Below the pieces are notes generated by a model, which did no database searches, had not been told where the DNA came from, and was given only the letters and a program-made list of their open reading frames with translations. The translations under genes were made by a program, and so were the position numbers. From W0P28-013 sp963658575 (lineage in GTDB: Bacteria > Bacteroidota > Bacteroidia > Bacteroidales > Paludibacteraceae): a stretch of DNA of 20,337 bases. The first letter of the stretch is position 1. Every line of letters starts with the position of its first letter. Location of the stretch: positions 1 through 20,337 of the forward strand of contig CAVKQB010000041.1 of the NCBI GenBank assembly GCA_963658575.1. Reading direction: 5' to 3'. Positions 1-5,849 of the stretch are shown here, one piece after another.

Positions 1-49
1 ATTTCAGATTTCAAATTGTTGGTAGCCGAAACTCCTTAACCTCAAAAAA

Positions 50-149
50 TCACTACTCACTACTCACTGCTCACTACTCACTAATTTCACACTTTCTCAC
101 TTTCACACTTTCAAACTTTCAAACTTTCAAACTTTCACACTTTCAAACT
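50..149. repeat. Two adjacent short tandem repeats upstream of tyrS
   Basis: Positions 50-84 hold five copies of a 7-nt unit (TCACTAC and variants). Positions 91-146 hold seven copies of an 8-nt unit (ACTTTCAA, ACTTTCAC, and ACTTTCTC once), with a partial unit at 147-149. From 31 to 155 the coding strand of tyrS has a single G, at 69. The array runs into the -33 region of the tyrS promoter. The same octamer array recurs at 4346-4393. No gene is visible in 1-202, and no partial gene enters from the left edge. Confidence 0.9.
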
Positions 150-164
150 AATTTCGTACCTTTG
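133..164 (+). promoter_or_regulatory. Bacteroidota-type promoter of tyrS
   Basis: TACCTTTG at 157-164 matches the TAnnTTTG -7 box of Bacteroidota housekeeping promoters. The expected TTTG -33 box is only approximated by TTTC at 133-136, 20 nt upstream, and that sequence lies inside the octamer repeat. Transcription would start near 170, giving a leader of about 30 nt before the ATG at 203. A change in repeat number would not alter the -7 box but would replace the sequence at -33 and beyond. Confidence 0.65.
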
Positions 165-202
165 CACTCCGAAAAACAGAGAAACAAAAAGAATTTTTCA
201 CC

Positions 203-1501
203 ATGAATTTTATCGAGGAACTGAAATGGCGTGGCATGTTGGCACAAATCATGCCAGGCACCGAAGAATTGCTCGCCAAAGAGCGCGTAACCGCCTATCT
301 CGGCACCGACCCGACGGCCGACAGCCTGCACATCGGGCATCTGTGCGGCATCATGATGCTGCGCCACTTCCAACGTTGCGGCCACAAACCGATTATTTTG
401 GTGGGCGGAGCCACAGGCATGATTGGCGACCCCAGCGGCAAAAGCCAAGAACGCAACCTGCTGAACGCCGAAACGCTCTACCACAACCAAGAGTGCATCA
501 AAGCGCAGGTCGCTCGGTTTCTCGATTTCGATGAGAAACTGCCCAACGCCGCCGAAATGGTGAACAACTACGATTGGATGAAAGATTTCACCTTTCTCGA
601 CTTTGCGCGCGAGGTGGGCAAGCACATCACCGTCAACTACATGATGGCCAAAGAAAGCGTGCAAAAACGCCTGAACGGCGAGGCGCGCGACGGCCTGTCG
701 TTCACCGAATTCACCTACCAACTGCTGCAAGGCTACGATTTTCTGCACCTCTATCAAATCAAAAACTGCAAACTGCAGATGGGCGGCAACGACCAGTGGG
801 GCAACATCACCACAGGCACCGAACTGATTCGCCGCACGCTCGGCATCGAGGCCGAAGCCTTCGGACTCACCTGCCCGCTCATCACCAAAGCCGACGGCAA
901 CAAATTCGGCAAAACCGAAAGCGGTAACGTCTGGCTCGACCCCAAACGCACTTCGCCCTACAAATTCTACCAATTCTGGCTGAACGTGAGCGATGCCGAT
1001 GCCGCCCGCTACATCAAGATTTTCACCAATATCGGACGCGAAGAGTGCGCCGCCCTCGAAGCCGAACACGCCGCCGCGCCACACCTGCGCCTGCTGCAAA
1101 AACGTTTGGCACAAGATGTTACCACGCTCGTGCATGGCGACGACAACTACCGCGCCGCCGTCGAAGCATCGAACATACTTTTTGGCAACGCCACTGCCGA
1201 TGCGCTGCGCCGTATCGACGAAGAGACGCTGCTGCAAGTGTTCGAAGGCGTGCCGCAATTCACCATCGCTCGACAGGAACTCGAAGCCGGCATCCGTCCG
1301 CTCGACCTGCTGGCCGAAAAAACGCAGATTTTCCCCTCGAAAGGCGAGGCGCGCAAAATGATGCAGGCCAACGGCTTCAGCATGAACAAGGAGAAACTCA
1401 CCGACATCGAAACGCCCATCGACGCCTCTGCCCTGCTCGACGGCAAATACATTCTGTTCCAAAAAGGCAAGAAAAACTACTACCTTGTGATTGCCGATTG
1501 A
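203..1501 (+). CDS. tyrS: Tyrosyl-tRNA synthetase
   Basis: This is a cytoplasmic class I aminoacyl-tRNA synthetase that activates tyrosine with ATP and charges tRNA-Tyr. The protein is 432 residues, normal for bacterial TyrS. Visible hallmarks are the HIGH signature at residues 43-46 in the Rossmann fold, the tyrosine-site segment GGNDQWGN at 194-201, and a KMSKS-type loop, KFGKT, at 234-238. The C-terminal stretch of about 75 residues (roughly 355-432) fits the S4-like tRNA-binding domain of this family. The ATG at 203 is preceded by an A-rich leader and lies about 39 nt after the -7 box, so the start is well supported. The gene appears to be its own transcription unit, with a promoter at about 133-164 and a terminator at 1574-1612. 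It looks intact. The long open frame on the opposite strand here is a by-product of codon composition. Confidence 0.98.
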   Translation: MNFIEELKWRGMLAQIMPGTEELLAKERVTAYLGTDPTADSLHIGHLCGIMMLRHFQRCGHKPIILVGGATGMIGDPSGKSQERNLLNAETLYHNQECIKAQVARFLDFDEKLPNAAEMVNNYDWMKDFTFLDFAREVGKHITVNYMMAKESVQKRLNGEARDGLSFTEFTYQLLQGYDFLHLYQIKNCKLQMGGNDQWGNITTGTELIRRTLGIEAEAFGLTCPLITKADGNKFGKTESGNVWLDPKRTSPYKFYQFWLNVSDADAARYIKIFTNIGREECAALEAEHAAAPHLRLLQKRLAQDVTTLVHGDDNYRAAVEASNILFGNATADALRRIDEETLLQVFEGVPQFTIARQELEAGIRPLDLLAEKTQIFPSKGEARKMMQANGFSMNKEKLTDIETPIDASALLDGKYILFQKGKKNYYLVIAD

Positions 1502-1573
1502 AAACATCGAATTTCGAGCAAAATTGCGCCACAAACAGACGGCAAACAGCCGCTCAACGCGCTGAATATCATC

Positions 1574-1612
1574 AAAAACGGCTTTCAAAAAGACATTGAA
1601 AGCCGTTTTTTT
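1574..1612 (+). terminator. Rho-independent terminator of tyrS
   Basis: A 10-bp stem, CGGCTTTCAA (1579-1588) with TTGAAAGCCG (1596-1605), encloses a 7-nt loop and is followed by seven T at 1606-1612. An A run at 1574-1578 extends the pairing, so it could also work weakly in reverse. It lies about 75 nt after the tyrS stop and separates tyrS from ssb. Confidence 0.9.
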
Positions 1613-1654
1613 GTGCGCATTGCACGCGCAAAATGCATTTTTTGTAAAAAAAAT

Positions 1655-1685
1655 TTTGTGGCAAAAAAAATAACTCCTATCTTTG
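1655..1685 (+). promoter_or_regulatory. Bacteroidota-type promoter of ssb
   Basis: TTTG at 1655-1658 and TATCTTTG at 1678-1685 are separated by 19 nt. Both boxes and the spacing fit the Bacteroidota consensus exactly. Transcription would start around 1691, giving a leader of about 28 nt. The spacer is A-rich. Confidence 0.85.
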
Positions 1686-1718
1686 GCGAACAATTATCAC
1701 ACTAAATCCTTACACACT

Positions 1719-2171
1719 ATGTCAGTTAACAAAGTAATTCTCGTAGGCAATGTGGGCAAAGACCCCGAAGTACGCTATTTGGAAAGAAACGTGGCCGTGG
1801 CCAATTTTCCACTCGCCACAACCGAAAAAGGCTACAAAATGAACAACGGCACCGAAGTTCCCGACCGCACCGAATGGCACAACATCGTGGCATGGCGCGG
1901 CACCGCCGAATTTGTCGAAAAATACGTCAAAAAAGGTAGCCAACTCTTTATCGAAGGTAAAATCAAAACGCGCTCGTACGACGACAAATCGGGCAACAAA
2001 CGCTATATCACCGAAATCTACGCCGATTCGCTGCAGTTGCTTGGTCGCCGTCCCGACAACAACGGCGGCGAAAACCGCCCGCACGAGCAGCCGGTGCAAG
2101 AGCCAGCCGTAGCCGCCACGCCGTTCGACGGTGGTGCCAGCGATTCGCCCGCCGACGACCTGCCGTTCTAA
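1719..2171 (+). CDS. ssb: Single-stranded DNA-binding protein
   Basis: This protein binds single-stranded DNA during replication, recombination and repair, usually as a tetramer. It is 150 residues long. Residues 1-110 form the OB fold, beginning MSVNKVILVGNVGKDPE, with the conserved TEWHNIVAWR segment at 51-60. The linker at about 111-145 is Gly/Pro/Glu-rich, and the acidic tail ends DDLPF, the usual docking tip for partner proteins. An in-frame ATG at 1683 would add 12 residues, but it lies inside the -7 promoter box and the family begins at MSVNK, so the ATG at 1719 is chosen. In many Bacteroidota ssb sits next to gldE, as it does here. Confidence 0.97.
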   Translation: MSVNKVILVGNVGKDPEVRYLERNVAVANFPLATTEKGYKMNNGTEVPDRTEWHNIVAWRGTAEFVEKYVKKGSQLFIEGKIKTRSYDDKSGNKRYITEIYADSLQLLGRRPDNNGGENRPHEQPVQEPAVAATPFDGGASDSPADDLPF

Positions 2172-2180
2172 ACCTCTAAA

Positions 2181-2212
2181 TTTTTGTTATTCAACAAAAA
2201 TCTGTAACTTTG
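2181..2212 (+). promoter_or_regulatory. Promoter of gldE with overlapping inverted repeat
   Basis: TAACTTTG at 2205-2212 matches the -7 box, and TTTG at 2183-2186 lies 18 nt upstream. An 8-bp perfect inverted repeat, TTTTTGTT (2181-2188) and AACAAAAA (2193-2200), overlaps the -33 box. The repeat may be an operator, a weak AT-rich terminator for ssb, or chance in an AT-rich stretch. The leader to the ATG at 2259 would be about 40 nt. Confidence 0.7.
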
Positions 2213-2258
2213 TGGGACGAAAACAGAACGTTTTCGCCCCCATTTTTTACGCAAGCGT

Positions 2259-3587
2259 ATGGACATTCCGTTATTGCTCAGTGCTGTGGCGTTGCAGCCG
2301 TTTTCCATCTACAACATCGTCATTTTCGTCATCATCGTCATGTTGCTCGCCGTGTCGGGCTTCGCATCGAGCAGCGAATCGGCGTTTTTTTCGCTCACGC
2401 CGCAAAACCTCAACGACATGGAGACCGCCAACACGCCCACCGACCAGCGCGTGTTCGCACTACTCAAAAAGTCGGAATATCTGTTGGCTACCATACTGAT
2501 AACCAACAACTTCGTGAACGTGGCCATCGTCATGCTCTCGGCGTTGCTCATCGACCGCCTGTTTGTGTTCGAGCCGTGGCTGGAATTTTTGGTCGAGACG
2601 GTGATTATCACCTTTTTGCTTTTGCTTTTCGGCGAAATCATGCCTAAGGTGTATGCGCAGCAAGATGCCGTGAAAGTGGCGCACCGCAACGCGAAACCGC
2701 TGTCGATACTGTGCAAACTGTGCAAGCCCTTCGCCTTTTTGCTGGTGAAATCGACAAAATCGGTGAACAGGCTGGCTCGCCCGCGCCACGACAGCCTCTC
2801 GCTCGACGAGATGAACGAAGCCATCGACCTGACCACATCAGACCAAGGCATCGACGAGGAGAAGGAGATTCTGAAAGGCATCGCCAACTTTGGCAACACC
2901 AGCGTGGACAGCGTGATGACCACGCGCCTCGACATGGTAACCGTCAGCACCAAAACGCCCTACTCCGAAGTGCTGAAAATGGTCGAAGAATACGGCTATT
3001 CGCGCATTCCGGTGGTGAATAATTCGCAGGACGACATACGCGGCATACTCTACATCAAAGACCTGCTGCCGCACCTCGGCAAAAGCAACACCTTCAAGTG
3101 GCAGACGCTGGTGCGCCCCGCCTATTTCGTGCCAGAAACGAAAAAAATCGACGACCTGTTGCGCGAGTTTCAGAAGAACAAAATCCACGTGGCCATCGTG
3201 GTGGACGAATTTGGCGGCACGCTCGGCATGGTAACGATGGAGGACATTCTCGAAGAGGTGGTGGGCGACATCAGCGACGAATACGACGACGAAGAGAAAC
3301 TCTACACCAAAATCGACGAGCGCACCTATCTGTTCGAGGCCAAAATCTCGCTCAACGACTTTTTCAAAGCCACCGACATCGACCCCGACACCTTCGGGCA
3401 CAACACCGAAGAGGCCGACACGCTGGCAGGTTTGCTGCTCGAATTGAAGGGCGATTTCCCCGTCAAAGGCGAAAAAATAGTCTTCGGGCGTTACACATTC
3501 GAGATAACAGCACTCGGCAAACACCGCATTCAACGGGTAACACTGACCATCGGCGACGAACCGAAACCCGACAAAAAAGAGGCATGA
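2259..3587 (+). CDS. gldE: GldE: CNNM/CorC-type membrane protein with CBS pair
   Basis: This inner-membrane protein belongs to the DUF21/CBS/CorC_HlyC family and is named GldE in Bacteroidota because it partners with GldD in gliding motility and T9SS-linked functions in Flavobacterium. It is 442 residues long. The membrane part has hydrophobic segments near residues 17-37, 75-98 and 107-127. A CBS pair follows at about 216-272 and 283-340, with VVDEFGGTLGMVTMEDILEE near 313-333 typical of the second CBS motif. A CorC_HlyC domain lies at about 350-428. The stop overlaps the gldD start by 4 nt (ATGA at 3584-3587), so the two genes are translationally coupled. Family relatives are linked to divalent cation handling, but the transported substrate cannot be read from the sequence. 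In non-gliding Bacteroidales the role is unclear. Confidence 0.93.
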   Translation: MDIPLLLSAVALQPFSIYNIVIFVIIVMLLAVSGFASSSESAFFSLTPQNLNDMETANTPTDQRVFALLKKSEYLLATILITNNFVNVAIVMLSALLIDRLFVFEPWLEFLVETVIITFLLLLFGEIMPKVYAQQDAVKVAHRNAKPLSILCKLCKPFAFLLVKSTKSVNRLARPRHDSLSLDEMNEAIDLTTSDQGIDEEKEILKGIANFGNTSVDSVMTTRLDMVTVSTKTPYSEVLKMVEEYGYSRIPVVNNSQDDIRGILYIKDLLPHLGKSNTFKWQTLVRPAYFVPETKKIDDLLREFQKNKIHVAIVVDEFGGTLGMVTMEDILEEVVGDISDEYDDEEKLYTKIDERTYLFEAKISLNDFFKATDIDPDTFGHNTEEADTLAGLLLELKGDFPVKGEKIVFGRYTFEITALGKHRIQRVTLTIGDEPKPDKKEA

Positions 3588-4162
3588 GACGGCTACGCAT
3601 CGCCATACTGACCGGCGCGATGTGCTGCGCACTGGTGGGTTGCGGCCGACGCGCGCAACCGCTCGCCTACGGCTACTACCGCATCGACCTGCCCGAAGCC
3701 TCGTACCACACGCACGGGCAAGGGCTGCCCTACTCGTTCGACCTGTCGGACTACGCCCAAGTAACGCCGATAGACGACGAGCCGTACTGGATAAACATCG
3801 ATTATCCCGCGTGGAATGCCACGATACATTGCAGTTATAAGTCGCTAAAAACCAGCGATTTGAACGAACTGACCGAAGACACGCGCACGTTGGTTTACAA
3901 GCACACCATACGCGCCGATGCCATCGCCGAAGAGTTTTTCGAGAACCGTGCGCATCAAGCCTACGGCGTGTTCTACGAGATAGACGGCAACGCCGCCTCG
4001 TCGGTGCAGTTTTTCGTTACCGACAGCATGCGCCACTTTGTGCGCGGCTCGCTCTACTTCAACAACCTGCCCAACGCCGATTCCATCGCGCCGGTCAATG
4101 CGTTCATCAGCAACGATATACGCCATTTGATGGAAACGATTACTTGGAAAAGTGAGAAGTGA
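3584..4162 (+). CDS. gldD: GldD: gliding motility lipoprotein
   Basis: This predicted lipoprotein has 192 residues. The signal sequence ends in the lipobox LVGC with the lipidated cysteine at residue 20, followed by GRR. After that come the family's features: YGYYRIDLPEASY at residues 29-41 and WINIDYPAWNATIHCSY at 69-85. The ATG at 3584 overlaps the gldE stop. A longer open frame starts upstream within gldE, but it is out of frame with gldE and would bury the signal peptide, so 3584 is the right start. GldD is needed for gliding in Flavobacterium and is widely kept in Bacteroidota with T9SS. That fits the T9SS-sorted giant protein encoded at 10883-20038. Confidence 0.92.
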   Translation: MRRLRIAILTGAMCCALVGCGRRAQPLAYGYYRIDLPEASYHTHGQGLPYSFDLSDYAQVTPIDDEPYWINIDYPAWNATIHCSYKSLKTSDLNELTEDTRTLVYKHTIRADAIAEEFFENRAHQAYGVFYEIDGNAASSVQFFVTDSMRHFVRGSLYFNNLPNADSIAPVNAFISNDIRHLMETITWKSEK

Positions 4163-4190
4163 GCAGTTAGAAATTAGTAGTGAGGAATGA

Positions 4191-4210
4191 TGCGGCGAAG
4201 CCGCAATTTT
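4191..4210 (+). other. Short GC-rich hairpin after gldD
   Basis: TGCGGC (4191-4196) and GCCGCA (4200-4205) form a perfect 6-bp stem with a GAA loop, followed by ATTTT. It is 28 nt after the gldD stop. It could be a weak intrinsic terminator or a remnant of a small palindromic repeat, since the T tract is short. Confidence 0.45.
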
Positions 4211-4241
4211 AAGAACATAGAATATAGAACAAAGAGCAAAG

Positions 4242-4404
4242 ACATTTTAATTATTCAATTATCTAATTCCCAATTATTTAATCAATTTTCAGATAATCAA
4301 ATCAACAACAACTTTATAAACTTTATAGACTTTACAGACTTTTACACTTTCACACTTTCTAACTTTCTAACTTTCACACTTTCTAACTTTCACACTAAAA
4401 CAAC
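4242..4404 (+). repeat. G-depleted gap with octamer tandem repeat before the PPTase gene
   Basis: The gap of 242 nt between gldD and the next gene is low-complexity. From 4242 to the ATG at 4405 the coding strand has only three G (4292, 4328, 4337). Six octamers (ACTTTCAC or ACTTTCTA) run from 4346 to 4393 and end 11 nt before the start codon. The unit is essentially that found upstream of tyrS at 91-146. No clean TAnnTTTG box is visible, so the downstream pair may be read from the gldE promoter or from a promoter I cannot identify. Confidence 0.85.
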
Positions 4405-5034
4405 ATGTTGCTCGAAAAAACTACCGTAGAACACGGTGCCACGCTCGCTCTTTGGAAGATAGAGGAGACATCGGACGAACTGCTCGAAAAATTGGATTTA
4501 GACCCGTTTGTGATAGCCGAGATTGCGCCATTCACCAGCGAGAAACGCCGGCGCGAATACTTGGCCGTGCGTGTCATGCTCAACGAGGTGCTCGGCACGA
4601 AAAAAAGCATCGTTTACGAGCCGAACGGCCGGCCGCGCCTTGCTGACAATTCGTACCAAATAAGCATCACGCACACGGGGCAATACGCCGCCATCATACT
4701 GCACCCGACGTTGCGCCTCGGCATCGACATCGAGCGGGTATCGGAACGTGTGGTGCGGGTACAACACAAGTTTTTGTCGCCGCGCGAACTGAATTTTATC
4801 GATACCGCCACGGCCAAAACGCACCTCACACTGCTGTGGAGCGCCAAGGAGGCGTTGTACAAAATCGTACAGCAGACCGAGGTCGATTTCGTGAAAAACT
4901 TTGCCATCGCGCCGTTCACGCCCTATCTGTCGGGTACGATGTCGGCACAAGAGACCAAAACCGCCGCTGCCGAACGGTTCGAACTGAGTTACTGCGTCCG
5001 TCCCGATTTTGTGTTGGTTTGGGTTGTAAAATAG
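4405..5034 (+). CDS. 4'-phosphopantetheinyl transferase superfamily protein
   Basis: This cytoplasmic enzyme is predicted to transfer the phosphopantetheine arm of CoA to a conserved serine on acyl or peptidyl carrier proteins. At 209 residues it is the length of a Sfp/Gsp-type two-lobe enzyme. The signatures are SITHT at 87-91, GIDIE at 106-110 (Asp108 and Glu110 as magnesium ligands), and WSAKEALYK at 145-153 (Glu149 as the third acidic ligand). The ATG at 4405 is the first in frame and follows an unstructured G-poor leader. The next gene begins 7 nt after its stop, so the two are co-transcribed. The order gldE, PPTase, GGGP synthase is a familiar neighbourhood in Bacteroidales. No polyketide or peptide synthetase lies in this window, so the carrier-protein partner is unknown and could be the fatty acid ACP. 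Confidence 0.93.
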   Translation: MLLEKTTVEHGATLALWKIEETSDELLEKLDLDPFVIAEIAPFTSEKRRREYLAVRVMLNEVLGTKKSIVYEPNGRPRLADNSYQISITHTGQYAAIILHPTLRLGIDIERVSERVVRVQHKFLSPRELNFIDTATAKTHLTLLWSAKEALYKIVQQTEVDFVKNFAIAPFTPYLSGTMSAQETKTAAAERFELSYCVRPDFVLVWVVK

Positions 5035-5041
5035 TTGCACG

Positions 5042-5785
5042 GTGCCATCGGTTTACGAGAAAATAACCGCTGCTGTAGCGCAAGGGCGCAAACTCTTTGC
5101 GCTGCTCATCGACCCGGAGAAATGCACGCCTGCACGGCTCGCCGAGGTGGCAGAAGCGGCTGCCACAGCGCAGCCCGACCTGATATTCGTAGGCGGAAGC
5201 CAATGGCGCCACTCGACCGAAGCGGCCATCGCGGCCATCAAACAGCGGTGCGCCACGCCTGTGGTGCTGTTCCCCGGCAATGCGCTGCAACTTGCTGCCA
5301 ACGCCGATGCGCTGTTGCTGCTTTCGCTGCTTTCGGGGCGCAACGCCGAATGGCTCGTCGGGCAGCAGGTGAAGGCGGCGCGACAGATTCACGCTTTGGG
5401 CATCGAAACCATACCGACGGGCTACATTCTGATAGATGGCGGGCGCACATCGGCTGTGCAACGTGTGAGCCAAACGCAGCCTATTGCCGCCACCGACATC
5501 GATTTGGCCGTAGCCACGGCACTCTGTGGCGAGCAGTCGGGCAAACGGCTCATCTACCTCGAAGCGGGCAGCGGAGCCGCCAATCCTGTGCCAGCCAAAA
5601 CGATTCGCGCCGTCAGGCAGATGCTCCACATTCCGCTTGTGGTGGGAGGCGGCATCGCCACTACCGAGGCGTTGCGCAGTGCCTACGCCGCCGGTGCCAA
5701 CATTGTGGTGGTGGGCAACCACCTCGAAACTCGTTTGGACGACCTGCAAGCGTTTGTTCGGACAGCGCACGAGGGCAATTTCTGA
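5042..5785 (+). CDS. Geranylgeranylglyceryl/heptaprenylglyceryl phosphate synthase (PcrB/GGGPS family)
   Basis: This family joins a polyprenyl diphosphate to sn-glycerol-1-phosphate by an ether bond, the first committed step of archaeal-type lipid synthesis. The protein is 247 residues with a TIM-barrel fold. Visible motifs are LIDPEK at 22-27, FPGN at 77-80, YLEAGSGA at 172-179, VGGGI at 201-205 and VVGN at 223-226; the last three contribute to glycerol-phosphate binding in the family. The start is GTG at 5042; no ATG is available, and a TTG at 5035 is out of frame. The polyprenyl chain length cannot be read by eye. Characterised Bacteroidota members act as GGGP synthases. The gene closes the plus-strand cluster and is followed by the hairpin at 5816-5849. 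Confidence 0.93.
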   Translation: MPSVYEKITAAVAQGRKLFALLIDPEKCTPARLAEVAEAAATAQPDLIFVGGSQWRHSTEAAIAAIKQRCATPVVLFPGNALQLAANADALLLLSLLSGRNAEWLVGQQVKAARQIHALGIETIPTGYILIDGGRTSAVQRVSQTQPIAATDIDLAVATALCGEQSGKRLIYLEAGSGAANPVPAKTIRAVRQMLHIPLVVGGGIATTEALRSAYAAGANIVVVGNHLETRLDDLQAFVRTAHEGNF

Positions 5786-5815
5786 TTCATAGCATTTTCG
5801 GCGCGTTTCGACGAT

Positions 5816-5849
5816 AAAAAAATCCGCTGCGATTGCAGCGGATTTTTTG
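5816..5849. terminator. Bidirectional terminator between convergent genes
   Basis: A perfect 10-bp stem, AATCCGCTGC (5821-5830) with GCAGCGGATT (5835-5844), has a GATT loop. A runs precede it and T runs follow it, so it can end transcription from both sides. It begins about 30 nt after the GGGP synthase stop and directly abuts the stop codon of the minus-strand gene at 5850. Confidence 0.92.

Noticed and set aside
49..149. Possible CRISPR array
   Set aside because: The units are 7-8 nt with no spacers, so they are simple tandem repeats.
143..1693. Minus-strand open frame of 516 codons opposite tyrS
   Set aside because: tyrS is unambiguous, and this frame also runs across the tyrS promoter and terminator.
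3098..3583. N-terminal extension of gldD inside gldE
   Set aside because: The upstream part of that frame is an Arg-rich shadow of gldE; the lipoprotein signal begins at 3584.
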